The notes below the pieces were generated by a model. That model was given only the letters and a program-made list of their open reading frames with translations. It had not been told where the DNA came from and made no database searches. This document shows, in pieces, positions 1 through 12,435 of a DNA stretch of 64,000 nt. Origin of the DNA: Talpa occidentalis (lineage: Eukaryota > Chordata > Mammalia > Eulipotyphla > Talpidae); NCBI RefSeq assembly GCF_014898055.3, contig NW_023601754.1:53189013-53253012 (forward strand), written 5' to 3'. How positions within the stretch are numbered: position 1 is the stretch's first letter; every line of letters begins with the position of its first letter. A program made the translations under genes and the position numbers.

Positions 1-3000
1 CCCTCCTCTGCCCTCCGGCATTATGAGGGTCCACTCACCGTGACCGCGCCCCAGGCCAGAGGAAGCGGCCCCTCCCCTGGGGGCCTATCGGGGCCTCCAT
101 CTCCCGGGCCCCTTCTGCAGCCGCATTCCTGGCCGGGGTGATCAGATAGACAGGGCCGGCCCCTTCCGGGTGCCACGGTCACTGCTTCTGGCCTGTCCAC
201 CCCTGCCCCCACGGCTAGGAGAAGCCAAACATCCCGGGCCGACTCGAGTGCGGGCCCCATCCAGCCCTGGTCCAGGGGAGCAGCCACAGTTGGAGGGTCC
301 GGGGGCCCGGGACAGGAGCCCCACCTCGCCACGGGATCACGTCCTGGGCACCTGGGCAGGGTGCCTGGCAGGGGGAGCAGAGGCGGTGCAGGCGCGCCGG
401 GAGCCCTGCCCAGGGAGGCCCAGGGAGACCCAGGGCCGCCATCCACAGCTCGGGGGAGGGTCCTGGGCCACCCGGCGGGGTCAGCGGGAAAGGTGAAGTC
501 AAGCACCCCACACGGCGGCTTCAGCTCCGGGGCGATGTCAACAGACGCGCGGGAGGCGTGAGAAGGCGCAGTCCCCGAGGGCCGGTGGCGTAGCTGAGCC
601 TCGCCGGAGAGGAAGAGGAGAGGGGTGTGGACGGGGAGACGAGCCACGTCCCCAGCCCCTCCAGCAAGACGGCCGTGGCTGAGCTCGTGACCACGGAGCT
701 GAAAATACCCCCCACTGGCTCCTTCCAGAACCCGGCCTCCCTGCATGTGGCGGCAGCTTCTCGGAAGAGGGGAGGGCCGTCTTGGAGGGCCCACTCCCAA
801 TCACTTCCTCTGCTCTCCAGAGACAGATGCCCCCCCCAGGCTCGCGCGACCCCACGACCCACCCCCAGGCCTCCCGCCCCTCTCCTCCCGGGCAGCCCAC
901 CTGGCCACCTCTCAGCATCTCCCGCATGCCGTGGGGTGCAGGCAGGCCCAGCAGGCCGGGGTGGAGCAGGTCAAGGACAAATTCAAAGCCTGAGCCCCAA
1001 GTTCCAGCTGCCAATTCAGACCCAGGGCCACTGGGTCACAGAGGGCACAGGACTGTCGGCCACCAGGGTTCAGAGACGCCACAGCGTGACCTAAAGTCTC
1101 AAAGCAAGTTTACTGGCCCCTCCCTCCCGGGAGGTGTCCCATTGCCCTGCCTGAAACACGGGGCCCAGCTGGCCCCACCAGCCGCCTTGCTAGCCCCTGG
1201 GCTGCTGGTCGGGTCCCCAGAGGCCCTGCATCTCACCCTGCCCAGGCCGCTCCCCACCCAGGCCCCAGCACTAGGTGGACCAGATGCCACCTTGGGGGGG
1301 TCAGTACCTCCCGGGTTGGGGCCCCCTGCTGGACTCCCGAGTCCCTCTCTGAGACCTCGCCATGCAGGGAACCCCTGGCTCCGAGTCTGCGCACAGAAGG
1401 GCGGCGCCCGAGGGACGGGGACGGGGCGCATCTCTGCCTCCCCCACCCTGGGGGACACGGTCTGCAGAAAGCCGAGTGACTCCCGGCCTTTGAAACAGGC
1501 GTCTCACCTAGGCTGCAGCGAGGCAGGAGGGCGGCTGTAAAATGCTCCTCAAACCATTGGGGCTGAAGGTTGGGGGGCGGGCGTTAGTGGCAAGGGCCAG
1601 AGCCGCAGGTGCCAGGTGGCAGGAGGCACACCTGAGCCATCTTGCGATCTGACGTCTTTGGAAAACGGCGTGACCTCGTCCGTCAAACTGGAGCTGGCCC
1701 GGCTTTATTGTCCGAATTCCTTTCTGTTTTTTTAAGTGTCCTCAGCTATTCCACGCATGCGATCGCGGAGGGGCAGGATGATTTAGAGGTGCAACCGTGC
1801 CGTTCATCTGGCGTCTGAAGTCGGGGGCTCTCTGCTGGGGCCATCTGTGGGGGCTGGGCTGAGGGGCTCCGGGCCTGGGGCGCTGCACCCACATCCCTGA
1901 GCAGCAGGCTCCCCCACGCGTGTGCTCCCGGGGAGACCGGGGTGGACTCTGTGGGTTTCACCAGGGAAGTCCAGCGTCTGTGCCACGGGGAAGCGCAGGC
2001 ACCTGTGGGGCGCCCAGCTCATTCTGTGCGGGGGGCTCAGCCCAGCGCATGGTGCAGCCACCCCAAGCTCCTCCTGGGACGAGCTGCTGGGAAGGAGAGC
2101 CGGGCCTGACCTGGTTCTCGGGGCGACCTCTGGGCCGGAGCGTCTATTTTAAAGGAGCCTGCCATTTGGTCTTTGCCAAAATAGTTGAAAGAAAACCCCA
2201 GAATAGCAGACGGGGGCTGCCCGGCTTAGAAGCCGCGTGTCAGCTTAGCGGCAGGCGAGTGGACGTCAGCGAGCGGGCGGCAGGGGCGGCCGGGGCCTCT
2301 GTCGCCCAGGCCAGTGCCCCGAGGGTTCTGGAACTGCCGGGGGTCCTGTCCCGACGGGGTGAGTCGGGCAGGACTGGCCCCTGACAGCACATGCCGATGG
2401 ACTGTCCGGTAGGTGCTGACCCGGCTCACCCCCCACTGCTCCCCATTTCACAGGTGGGAAGACCGAGGGCCAGAGCCGGCGGTCCTTACGCCCTCAGGTG
2501 CCGGGGAGTCTGGGCGCGACGTTCCCGGGGCAGCGATGAAGACCAACGGTGGGGGGACCACAGCCCCTCTGTTGCCATGGCCAACGCCTGTGCTGCCCCC
2601 TGGCCAGGCGTCCACCTCCGGTCATGGGCTTGGCCTGCGCCCCCAGCCAGTACACGGTTGCCTGTCGCTGGGCACGGGCCTGGGAGGCAGGGACCTCGGG
2701 AGCAGTCACCGCGGCCCTCGGGCCATGAGAGCCCGGGGTGCGATGGTCTCGGCTGGGATCTCTCTGGGCCCAGAGGCAGTGGGTCTGCTTTGCCGCCACA
2801 GACCGTAGGTCCAGCAGGACAGTCCGGCCCTGCCCCCGGGTGCCCGTCCCGCGCGCGTAGATGGGGTCCGGCACGCCTGCCCACCAGCTGAGCTGTGGAG
2901 GGGCCACGGGGAGCCGGCCAGAAGTCGGGCGGCCTCTCCCAGCCGTCGCCGCCACCCCCGCCCTGGGGCTGCCGGATCCCGCCCGTCCCCACCTCCCCAC

Positions 3001-4521
3001 CTCGCTCTCACAGGCCAAGCGCAGCCCTTTCAGCGGCCTGCCCAGGAGCCAGCACCCGCTGCCGGGCCGACCGGCCAGGTCGCCAGGGATGGGGCGTCCC
3101 CGAGCCCAGTGCTCCCGCGAGGAGGCAGCCGGAGCCACCGGGGAGCTCACAGCTCAAGGTGGCCGAGAGCCGGACAGGTAAGGGGCAGCGAGTGGGCCTC
3201 TGCCCGCAGCCGTCCTCCGTGCACGGCCCCTCGGGTGGAATTCCCTGAGGCCTCGCTGGGAGGGAGGCGGGGCTTGAGAGTTCAGGCCAGGCCGCCCCGC
3301 AAGGTCAAGGTCAAGCCGGGGCCGGGAAGGCGAGCAGGTACCCAGGCCAGAAGGGGAAGGAACGCAAGAGGCTTCCCGCCCCACCCTGAGCCACACCTGC
3401 GGCCCAGGCCCCTTGAGCCGCTGCCCTGGCAGACAGAGGACCCGCGGGTTCTGTCCCAGGTCGGCCCCTCCCTGCAAAGGCCCCAGGCCGGGCTCCCCGG
3501 CCCACTTTACTTTCTCCCACTTTACAAGAGAATGACCGAGCCTCAGGGCGCGAGGGGCCCTCCGTTCCTGACCTGGAAGCAGCCCCTTGGGAGGGTCAAG
3601 GGCGCTGCAGACTCAGGGCAGCTGGGCCTGCGCTGGGGAGGGACGTGTCTCGGGGACCGGAGGGGGCCTTGTTCCGTGGCCTTGTCTCCAGGACAGGGTC
3701 CCTGGGGCCAGAGGGGCCCGGCTGTGGGGACGGGCCCCCTCCCCAGCTGCCGTGTCCTTGCCACAACGTCCCTCCTGCGAGATGTCGGAGCAGACACTTT
3801 GCTGCTCCGCACATGGGCGGGCTGGGGGCCCCGGTGGGTGTCGCTGGGTGGCCGGGGACGCGGCCCTCTCCCCGACGAGGCCTGTGTGGCGCTCGGGCTG
3901 GGCTTGGCCACGGGCGGGCACGTTGGATGAACAAACTGCGGCTCCCAGGCCCGGGAAGCTTCTTCTGATGAACGCCGAAATGGGCCACGGCGGCCACTGG
4001 CCTGAAAGGTGCCCCGTCCAGGAACAGCTGGAGGAAGGAGCGCCTGGCTCTTTCACCGCGCCGGGAAGGCCTCTGTCCGCGCATCGCTGCAGCGGGCCCG
4101 GGGCCAGCTTGGCGGCCGCGAGTCTTTGCCGTCCACGGAAGCCTTCGAGGGCCTCGCTGAGGTGTCAGCAGACTGGGCGAGGGCACACACGCTGCGGGCG
4201 ACCGCAGCTGATTCCGCGCAGACCCCGCCGGCCAGCCTCTCCGCCAGCAGCCTTCTCGGCGTCTCCACCAGCGGAAACGGAGTGTGAGCCTGGGGTGAGG
4301 CTGAACCCCAGGTGCACGAAGTGACTGAGCGAAACAGAGCGAGACTCTGTCCCTCGAATGAAGAGCTCGTCTCCGGAGAAGTTTGTTTGTGGTTTTCACT
4401 TATTCATGATGGTGCCCTGCCCTGCTGCGTGTTCAGATAATCGCCTTGAAAATGAAACACAAAACCAGAATATTGAACACCAACTGGTGCCAGAAATCAG
4501 TTTCAAAAATATTTCAATTCT

Positions 4522-4784
4522 GGGCCTCCCTGGTGGCGCAGGGGTTAAGACGCAATCTATGAAGCTGTCCACGGCCTCTGCAGCGAGAGTTTGATCCCCA
4601 GCCAGGGAGCTACCCACAGGGCACAGCAGACCCCTGCTGTCTCCCCGCGGCTCCCCTCCGCAGTGGATTTCAGTCAATCCTCCTGTTCCCCACTCTGTCT
4701 CTGGTGAATCCTCTCACCCCTGCACCTCTGGCCTGTACCCCAGCTCTTCTATGCATAAATAAATAAATCTTTAAAAAGAAAAAA
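4522..4784 (+). repeat. tRNA-derived SINE, full length
   Basis: The element starts GGGCCTCCCTGGTGGCGCAG, which includes an A-box-like TGGCGCAGGGG. It continues through a degenerate B-box (GTTTGATCCCC) and a body sharing TCTGCTCCCC-like and TCTGGTGAATCC-like blocks with the other copies in this window. It ends in AAATAAATAAATCTTTAAAAAG. It is more diverged than the copy at 30116, so probably older. No clear target-site duplication was found. Confidence 0.85.
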
Positions 4785-7700
4785 GGTGGAAAGGTGTCAG
4801 CTGGTGCCCTTCACCTTGAGGGTGAAGTCGACTCCCGGGGGAGAGGGAGGCCAGAGAAGAAGAGAAAACCTGGGCCAGGGAAGCCCCCTGCCCCCAACCC
4901 TGGCAGTTGCCTCACCTGCCGCCAGACAGGAAAACGTGTCTCCAAAAAAATAATAGTATTTCTCAGACCAAGGTCAATCTAAATCCAGATGGGGGTGATT
5001 CTCCAGGCCTTGGGAGTCCACTCCCAAGGCCCCTGAACAGACTGGGGCCTCTGATGCAGGTGACAACAAAGTTCCGGTGTGCCCAGCGTGCGGGAGAGCT
5101 GGCATCTGTGGGGACAAGATGGGGGCATGGATGGACCCCGAGTCAGTCTAGCTTCTGCCCTAGGGCGGCTCGAGCCCACCCCTTTGCAGGCGCCTTCCCC
5201 AAACCAGGTTCTCCTGGCAGTGGCATCCCCCAGGGAGGTGGCCGGAACCAGAGGGAGAGGAGCCCCACCTACAGCTGTGGCCCCGGGGTGGGCGGGAAGA
5301 GGCCCCAGGGGTCTCACCACTCGGGTAGGCTCCGCAGTGCAGCCCTGGAGCCAGAGCCTCAGACGGGGCAGGCCCTGCCTCCCCACCGGGGCGCTGCTGG
5401 TCCTCCAGCAGACAAGGGCCCGGGCACGCTCCTCCCAGAACCCGCCGCCGAGACCTGGCGTAGCGCGGCTTGGGAGAGAAACCATCACGGCTCAGCAAGC
5501 GCGAGAGCTGCCCACGGCCACGCAGGCCGGCCGCTGTCCACTCCCCGCACCGCCTGGGCCCTCGCGGCTCTCCAGGTGGCGTCCGGGGTCACTCCTCGTG
5601 AGATGGGCCCTCGGGCCAGGCGAGCTTCCAGGTTTCCATGATTTCGTTGTCCTCGAGGGGAAGAGAGGGGCAGAGACGCGTTTGGGGCACCGGTGCTGCA
5701 CCCGGTTCTGGCGGGGTGTCCACCGGGCGCCCACCGGGCCGTGCCCAGAGGCTCCTTCCAGGGTGGGGGGAGCAGGGGGAGGGGGAGGGAGGGGCACGGT
5801 TGCCTTCACTGACCTTTAAAAGGACCTTTCTTCTGCCCCGAGACGGCTTCTCCCAGGGCCCTCTGGGCTGGGAGCGAGAGGCTGGGGTGCTGGGGGTTCC
5901 CCTCTTGCACTGAGCTTGCACTGAGGCCAGCTGAATCCCAGACCTCGCGAGTTGCTAGGGAAGCGCGTGAGGGTGAGCGGTCCTAGGGGACCCTGAGCCG
6001 CCCCCGACCTCGGTTAGCCCCAGCCCAGCCTTCCCAGCGCTGAGCCCACCAGGCCCCAGGCCAGGCCCTGTGGGGTGAACAGAGACCAGTGGTGGCCTGG
6101 CTTGAGCACCCACTGGACGGGGTTTGTGCCCACGCCGGGTGCCCAGGCCTGCCGACCTCGCCGGCACCAGCTCTGTTCCTCCAGGCCCGCGCCCACTGCC
6201 CCTCTGCCCGCAGGCCCCGCCCTGGGCCTCCTGCTCGCCCTTGGGTCCTGCCGGCAACCCCTGTCCCCACCAGCCACCCTGGCTGAGTCCTTGGAGCGTG
6301 CGGTCTCCGAGCTGCCGCCCCCCCGGTCTGCCGGTTTGGGGTTTCTATCTCCCCAAGATGTCAGTCCCGGGGGGTCAAGGCTGCCGGCTCGAGCAGGAAG
6401 GCGGCCCGAGGCCAAGAACACCAGGGTGCACGGCCCTGAGGGGCAGGGCTGGAGTCCTGGGAGCCTACTGGGGCGCCGAGCTGGGGACTTGCTGGGCGTC
6501 CTGGGGTTTCCAAGCAAAATGATTTCTCAGGCTCTGATCTCAGCTCCTGGCCTTGCCCCCCACTCTGGAGCCGGGCATGGAGTGTGGTCTGCAGCGTTTG
6601 GATCCCCAACACCCCCTCGAGGAGGATGAGGTCAGGACCTCCAGCTCGCAGAAGAGGAAACTGAGGCGGGAGCCGAGCTGGGCTGGAGGCCTGGGCCTGC
6701 CCGGTGCCCGTGAGCGGGCCGTGCTGAAGGCGTCTTGACCGCGATGGAAGCCGCCCGCCCAGCTGGGCCGGAGCAGCCCCGGGCCGCCCGCACCGCACCG
6801 CAGGCACGGGCAGCTGTTACCTGCAGAGGTGCTGACAACGCCTGCGCTCGCCCCGTCTGATTCTTCTCATTCTCTCCGCGCTCGTCCAGCAGAAGGTGGG
6901 TCCTGAGAGGCTGGGCCGGCCCATCCTGCCAGGAGCGAGGGGCTGCAAGGATGCTCCTGGGGTGCCCGGCTCCCGGGCCTGGAGCTCAAGGGGGCAGTGC
7001 CGCCTGCGACTCGCGTGACTGTGAGCTCGGAAGGGGCACGGGTGCCGGCCAGGCCTGCTGTCGCCGACCCTCTGGCGCCCAGAGGCAGAAGGAAAACCGC
7101 TGGGGCCGCTTTAGGGGTGGGAGACGGGTTGTGCGTAGAGAGGAAACCGCCTCGGCGCTGGCGGTCAGGGCTGGAGCCTAGCAGGGCCCCGACGCGGGCC
7201 ACTGCAGACCCAGGACCCACGCTGCCCCACGGGCTTCCTGGCACCCTGCTTCTTGGTGGACAGAGCTTCTGGGGAGCACCCAGAGCCCCTACCAGTTACT
7301 GCCTCGAGCCCTGGGGCAGGGGGCTCCCTTGTCTGGCTGGCTCTTCTGGGCAGCTGAGGAGGCCAAGGCTGCAGGGGGCTTGGGACGGGGGCTGGGGAGC
7401 CCCCAGGGGTTCATGGCCATCTGGGGCCGGACTTCAGGGAATTCCCAGCTCCTCACACCCCTGCGGGCTCTCAGGACTTGGAAGGACAGTCACTGAGGGC
7501 ACCTACTGGGTGCGGCGGGCTGGGAGACTGGCAGATGGAGGCCAGGGTCCTTCCCTGAACCTGCCGGCAAATGGGAGATGCAGGAAGGGGTCCTAGGGGA
7601 GCCCCAAATGGGCTCCCCTGGGGGGTTCCTGGGAAAGGGGCGGCCACACCCTGCCAGGAACTGGGGGAAGATAACCAGGGCCGGTGCCCCTCCCAGAGAG

Positions 7701-8143
7701 GGGCCCACGTGGGCCTGGGTGGCGGGGAGCCCAGCTTCTGTGCTATTTTGCAAATGGGGAGTCAGGGCTGCAGAGACGGAGGACTTGCCAAGGCCACACC
7801 TGGCTGGGGGCAGGGCTGGGGCAGGCCGGGTCTCCTGTGCCCGGGGCCGGGTCTTCTTGGTACCCTGGGGGCCCCGGGACCCAGCAGCTGCTGAGCGACA
7901 CCGTCCCCTGAGCTGGCAGCTGAGAGCAGGAAGGCCGCGCCCGCAGGGAGAGCAGAGAGCCGGGCTCCTGTCCTGCCCAGGCCGCTCCCAGACAGGGTGC
8001 CCCCTCTCTGGGCTCAGGGTCTCCAGGCCCCCTTCAGGGCTGCGGGATCAGCCCCAGCAGGGTTCAGAGGTCGTCCCGGGGCACTCAGACTGGAGTGGGA
8101 GGGAGGTGGGGGCGCGCCTGGCCACAGGTGCTGGTGGCAGCGG

Positions 8144-8172
8144 CGGAGGGCGGAGGGCGGAGGGCGGAGGGC
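8144..8172 (+). repeat. GGAGGGC short tandem repeat
   Basis: About four head-to-tail copies of a 7-base GGAGGGC unit lie some 0.9 kb upstream of the FGF4 TATA box. The G-rich strand could form a quadruplex. No function can be assigned. Confidence 0.8.
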
Positions 8173-8925
8173 TCGGAGCCCCTGCAGCTGCGGCTGGGCG
8201 GGGCCTGCGGGAGGTGACAGGCGAGGCTCCTCAGGTAGCAGAGAACAGGGATTTTCACACCTAGGTGAGCTGGCATCCACAGGCCCCGCCCCCGCAGGCC
8301 ATAATGGGCGCAGCGGGGGGTGGGACAGCAGGTGGGGGAGGGGAGCCCTCCAGAGCCTGGCCTGGGTCCCGGTGAGGCTGGGGCTCTGGCCCTGGCCCTT
8401 GAACATCCCCTCCGTGGACTCAGGGGAGCCGGGCCGGGAATGTTCCCCGTGGCCCTGCGCCCATCCACCTGTCCTTGCATGGAGGTGGGGTGCAGAGCTG
8501 CCACCTCCCCGGTGCAGCCTCCACACCCCACGCCCTGGATTCCTTAAGGCACCAGCCTCCCCCAGCGCCCTCCCCCGCCCCCCCAAGGCTCGGCCTTGCT
8601 TACTGCTCTCAGCACCCCTGTTCCCAGGCTGGTCCTGGGGTCCCAGCTAAAGAACCCTGGAGCCCCTGAGAGGCCAAGCTCAGAGCGCGCGCGGGCTTGG
8701 GGGACCCCCAGGCTGCTTCAGCAAAGGGGCAGAAGGTCAGCGATGGGACAGGCAGGGGCGAAGCGCAAGGGGCCACACTTGGGCTGCAAGGCAGGAGCGG
8801 GGGAGCCGCCAAGGGGCGGGTCGCACAGGTCCTGGACCGAGCGCGGGGGGCGGGGGACGGGGGGGGCCGGGACCCTCCAGGTGGCCCCGCGGCGCTCGCC
8901 CCCGGCCGCCCCCCTCCCCCGGCCT

Positions 8926-8931
8926 GATTGG
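8926..8931 (-). promoter_or_regulatory. FGF4 promoter CCAAT box (inverted)
   Basis: GATTGG reads as CCAATC on the minus strand. It lies about 100 bases upstream of the FGF4 TATA box, the usual distance for an NF-Y site in a TATA-containing promoter. NF-Y binding is inferred from motif and position only. Confidence 0.55.
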
Positions 8932-9025
8932 CAGGCGGCCTGCGACCAGCCGCGAGCCGCGCAGCGCCCCGGGCGCCCAGGCGAGCGCGAACTGCCCCCC
9001 GCGGGAGCGGGAGGGGGCGCCCGGC

Positions 9026-9033
9026 TATATATA
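9026..9033 (+). promoter_or_regulatory. FGF4 TATA box
   Basis: TATATATA sits in an otherwise almost pure GC context, 239 bases upstream of the FGF4 start codon. Transcription should begin about 25-30 bases downstream, near 9055-9065. That gives a 5' leader of roughly 210 nucleotides. Confidence 0.85.
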
Positions 9034-9104
9034 GCGGCCCGGGCCGGGCCGGGCGAGCGCGCAGGGAGGCCGCACCACGCCCAGGTCCCGGCCCGCGCCG
9101 CTCC

Positions 9105-9119
9105 ATGCAGCCGGGGTAG
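9105..9119 (+). other. Short upstream ORF in the FGF4 leader
   Basis: The leader has an ATG at 9105 followed by three sense codons and TAG, encoding the tetrapeptide MQPG. It ends 152 bases before the main FGF4 start, so reinitiation is possible. Such minimal uORFs often damp translation of growth-factor mRNAs. No effect is shown here. Confidence 0.5.
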
Positions 9120-9271
9120 CTCCCGGCACCGGGGCCGGCCCTCGCTCGCCTGCGCTCCCCGGCCGCGCTCCCCGCCCGCCCCGGTCGTGCGCCCCGCGGG
9201 CCCCAGCCGCGCCGCGCGGCCCCGACCTCCCGGCGAGGCTCGCCTGACGGGCGCGCGGCCCGAGGGCCGGG

Positions 9272-9611
9272 ATGGCGGGGCCCGGGGCGGCCGCCGCGGC
9301 GCTGCTCCCCGCGGTCCTGCTGGCCGCGCTGGCGCCCTGGGCGGGCCGCGGGGGTGCCGCCGCGCCCGCCCTGCCCAACGGCACGCTGGAGGCCGAGCTG
9401 GAGCGCCGCTGGGAGAGCCTGGTGGCGCGCTCGCTGGCGCGCCTGCCCGCGGCCGCGCAGCCCAAGGAGGCGGCCGTCCAGAGCGGCGCCGGCGACTACC
9501 TGCTGGGCATCAAGCGGCTGCGCCGGCTCTACTGCAACGTGGGCATCGGCTTCCAGCTCCAGGTGCTCCCCGACGGCCGCATCGGCGGCGTGCACGCCGA
9601 CACGAGCGACA
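9272..9611 (+). CDS. FGF4: FGF4 coding exon 1
   Basis: Encodes residues 1-113 plus the first base of the Ser114 codon. It ends ...GAC A before the donor GTGAGT at 9612 (phase 1). The frame stays open into the intron, but the FGF match stops exactly at the donor. Confidence 0.96.
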
Positions 9612-10897
9612 GTGAGTGCCGGGCCGGGGCGGGTCGTCGCGCGGGCCGCGGCCGCCCGGGCCCGCCAGCGGGCGCGCCCCCCACGCAGGTGCGGCTGTCA
9701 CCTGCGCGCGCCGGCTCGGGCGGCCCCGCGCTCGGTCTGCTGCCGCGGGGAGCGCACGCTCGGGGCCCCGGGAGTCGCCCCGGGACGGGCCCTGGCGCCG
9801 GACGCGCGGCCCCGCCTCTCCGCCTTCGGAAGCCCGGGCTCTGCGCGCGGAATTCCAGCGTCCTCGCCCGTGGGCACAGGCGCGCGGCGCAGCCACCGGC
9901 ACCCGCGGGGGCCCGGGACGCGCGCCCGCGCTCAGGTCTGGCCCCTGGGCCGGCGGGGCCGCCTCGCGCTGCCGTGGGTACCGGCGCAGCCGCCCGGGCC
10001 AGAGGAGAGCGGGTCGCTCCCGCGCACCTTGGGCTCCCGGCGCGCCGTGGGGAGGCCTGGACCGCAGCCTGGGCCTCTGATCACCCACCCCCGACAAGGG
10101 GTCTTCGGGGGCGCGCAGGCCGAGGAGGGGGTCCTGGGCCCGCGGGGAGGGCCCCGGGCTCCCCGCCCAGCCATGACCCGCGCGCGCCCGCCCCCAGGCC
10201 TGCTGGAGCTCTCGCCGGTGGAGAGGGGCGTCGTCAGCATCTACGGCGTGGCCAGCCGCTTCTTCGTGGCCATGAGCAGCAAGGGCAAACTGTACGGCTC
10301 GGTGAGTACCCCGGCTGGGGCGCCGCTGGTCGGCCCTCGCGGGGACCCCCCCACCCAGGTCGAGCTACACCTGCATCTTGGAACTTCAGCTTCCCCCTGG
10401 CCCCCATGGTGCCCTGGGTGGGGGCTCATGCAGCCCCCAGACTGGAGCAGGGAGGTGTCGCCTGAGTAGGCACCCTCTGTAGTGTCTCCTTCGCCCTGGG
10501 GTGGGGTCCCAGCAGGCAGGATTGCACCCTGAGGGTGGACACAGTGGCTGCCAGCTGCTGGGCAGGCTGGCTGCAGCACCAGCTGCGGAGGGTGGGCCAT
10601 GCCCCCTTCTTACCCCCACTCCCCGGGACAGACCCCTGCTCTCTGCCAGCCCCTAACCCTGGCCCCAGCGCCCCTGGCCGAGAGCTGGGAGAGTCTCACT
10701 CTGCGCCTCCTTCCCACCAGCCTTTCTTCACCGACGAGTGCAAGTTCAAAGAGATCCTCCTGCCCAACAACTACAACGCCTACGAGTGCCACCAGCACCC
10801 CGGCCTGTTCATCGCCCTGAGCAAGAACGGCAAGACCAAGAAGGGGAACCGGGTGTCCCCCACCATGAAGGTCACCCACTTCCTTCCCCGACTGTGA
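9272..10897 (+). CDS. FGF4: Fibroblast growth factor 4, complete three-exon gene
   Basis: This is a secreted heparin-binding FGF that signals through FGFR1c-3c with heparan sulfate, in early embryo, limb-ridge and tooth signalling. Joining 9272-9611, 10198-10301 and 10721-10897 gives 206 residues, the same length as human FGF4. A leucine/alanine-rich signal peptide covers about residues 1-30, followed by an N-glycosylation sequon (Asn36-Gly-Thr). The beta-trefoil core starts near [19 protein letters not shown] and ends [13 protein letters not shown]. The 104-base middle exon is the standard FGF exon 2. Start choice: first ATG of the frame, directly before the signal peptide. Odd point: Cys171 stands in a segment (YECHQHPGL) where I recall human YESYKYPGM. 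Expression should depend on the SOX2/OCT4 element at 12436. The identification is secure. Confidence 0.97.
10198..10301 (+). CDS. FGF4: FGF4 coding exon 2
   Basis: 104 bases between the acceptor CCCCCAG (ends 10197) and the donor GTGAGT at 10302. It encodes [20 protein letters not shown] and on to KLYGS, the conserved central trefoil strands. It leaves phase 0. Confidence 0.97.
10721..10897 (+). CDS. FGF4: FGF4 coding exon 3
   Basis: Starts after the acceptor TTCCCACCAG and runs to TGA at 10895-10897. It encodes the last 58 residues, including the basic heparin-binding stretch [10 protein letters not shown]. Confidence 0.97.
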   Translation, partial: PFFTDECKFKEILLPNNYNAYECHQHPGLFIALSKNGKTKKGNRVSPTMKVTHFLPRL

Positions 10898-12435
10898 CCC
10901 CGCGCCCTGCCTCGGCCTCGGGACGGGCCGCACGTGGGGGTGCACTTTCTTCCGACGGACAGTTCGATGCAAGAGGAGGTGTAAGATAGTTAACTTAATT
11001 ATTTAAATGTGTATATATTGCTGCCAAGTTATTTATGGTTCTGTGGGTTTGTTTCGTATTTTTCTGGAAAAAAAAAAAAGACACAAAAATGCCCGAGCCC
11101 TGACTTCCTGGCAGAGCAGTGGGGACCCCCTGCTGGAGCGTGTTGAGACGTCACGGCTGCTGCTTATCCTGTTTCCAGAACCACGCCAGTGGCGTGCACT
11201 GGGGCCCACTCAGCGCGGGTCCTGCTAGGGCTGTGGGTCCCCCCCTTCTGGCCCGAGGCCGCAGCGGGCTGCTCCACGCCTCGTCCTGGCAGCATCCTCC
11301 TGCGGGCCCACCCCTTTGTGTCCCGGGCTAGGAATCGGGGCGTATCGGTTTACTTGGGGTCCAGAAGTGCGCTGTGGACGGTGGGAGTCCAGCACTGCCA
11401 CTGTTTTTAGATCTGCCGAGACTGACCTTTGAACTTCGCTGCAGTCAATCTTCCTCCATCTACCAGATGGGCGAGCCCCTGAAGGGACTCCATAAACTCC
11501 TGTGTTCCTTTTTTGGATCAGCCGCAGCCCACTTTTCTCTGGCCGTCGGGGAGAATGCCAAAGGAAAACCAACCCTGTGAAGTGGCTGGAAAGGGCCAGA
11601 TACCCCACTGGAAGGCAGGAAGGGCCGAGAGGGGTGTGTTTGCAAGCACAGCCCCAACCCTGGAGAGGAATATGACCTGCGACGGCAGGTTCTCCTGACA
11701 AGTGCTAGACTAGGTGTGTATTTTGAAGACGCGCTGCCCAGCGCTGGGAAGCTTCGGACTGGAACTGGCTGTTGATTTTAGTGGAATGTCCTGGTAATTG
11801 TATAAGAAACGCTCGCCGGATGTTGGCGCCGAGGACAGGGCGGCCTCTCTCCGCCGCATCCCGGGCTGAGTGGGCCGAACACCTACCTCGCATCCTCGGC
11901 CACTCGCGGGGGAAAACGTGCAAGCAGGGGAGCCCCGCGCCGGCTCTGCCGCCCCCCTTGGCCTTCCCCACATTTGTAGCCCGAAAAGGCTTCAGTTTGC
12001 ATCGCTGTTTGCCCTTCGAACCTTGTCACGTTTGAGCTATCTTTACCCGGTGACTTACTTTTAGTAAGGACAATCATGGGGAAAATATTTGCAGACAGCT
12101 GTGAGTGCACTATATGGTCACCAAGTAACCTTATATTTTTCTTTATATATTTTACAAATGTAACCCCTGTCGTTCAAACAGAGATGGAGAGGCAGGGCCG
12201 GTGCCGTTTAAAAAAAAATTCCAAGGTGATGGCAAACGCTTAATTTTAATGAATGACTTTAGAGTTTATACAAAAGGCCCTCTGCTTGCTTCCAGAAATG
12301 CTCCGAATGTTTCCTCAAGACTTTCATGCTAGCCTGGGAGATTTCTGAACCGGCTCCCGAATTAACTTTCTGGGAGTCCACAGACTGCAAGACTGGGAAA
12401 TCGGAGCTTTTGTCTTTCACATTCCTTTTAAAACT

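Larger units (their letters stand above)
1..8700. other. Intergenic DNA upstream of FGF4 (FGF3 side)
   Basis: I see no gene here. The stretch is GC-rich and open frames occur on both strands, but none shows a recognisable domain, a conserved-looking splice pattern or a family match. It holds one SINE (about 4522-4784), a short GGAGGGC tandem repeat near 8144 and scattered MIR-like fragments (for example near 2440-2475 and 6640-6665). By conserved gene order, FGF3 should lie beyond the left edge. That placement is inference. Confidence 0.7.
8700..10250. promoter_or_regulatory. FGF4 CpG island
   Basis: This stretch is very GC- and CpG-rich. It covers the FGF4 promoter, exon 1, intron 1 and the start of exon 2. 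GGGCGG Sp1-type boxes occur upstream of the TATA box (for example near 8815). CpG-island promoters are usual for developmental FGFs. Borders are estimated by eye. Confidence 0.7.

Noticed and set aside
21..800. 259-codon minus-strand frame at the left edge as a possible FGF3 exon
   Set aside because: The protein shows no FGF trefoil motifs, and FGF3 should be on the plus strand to the left. Nothing supports a coding exon.
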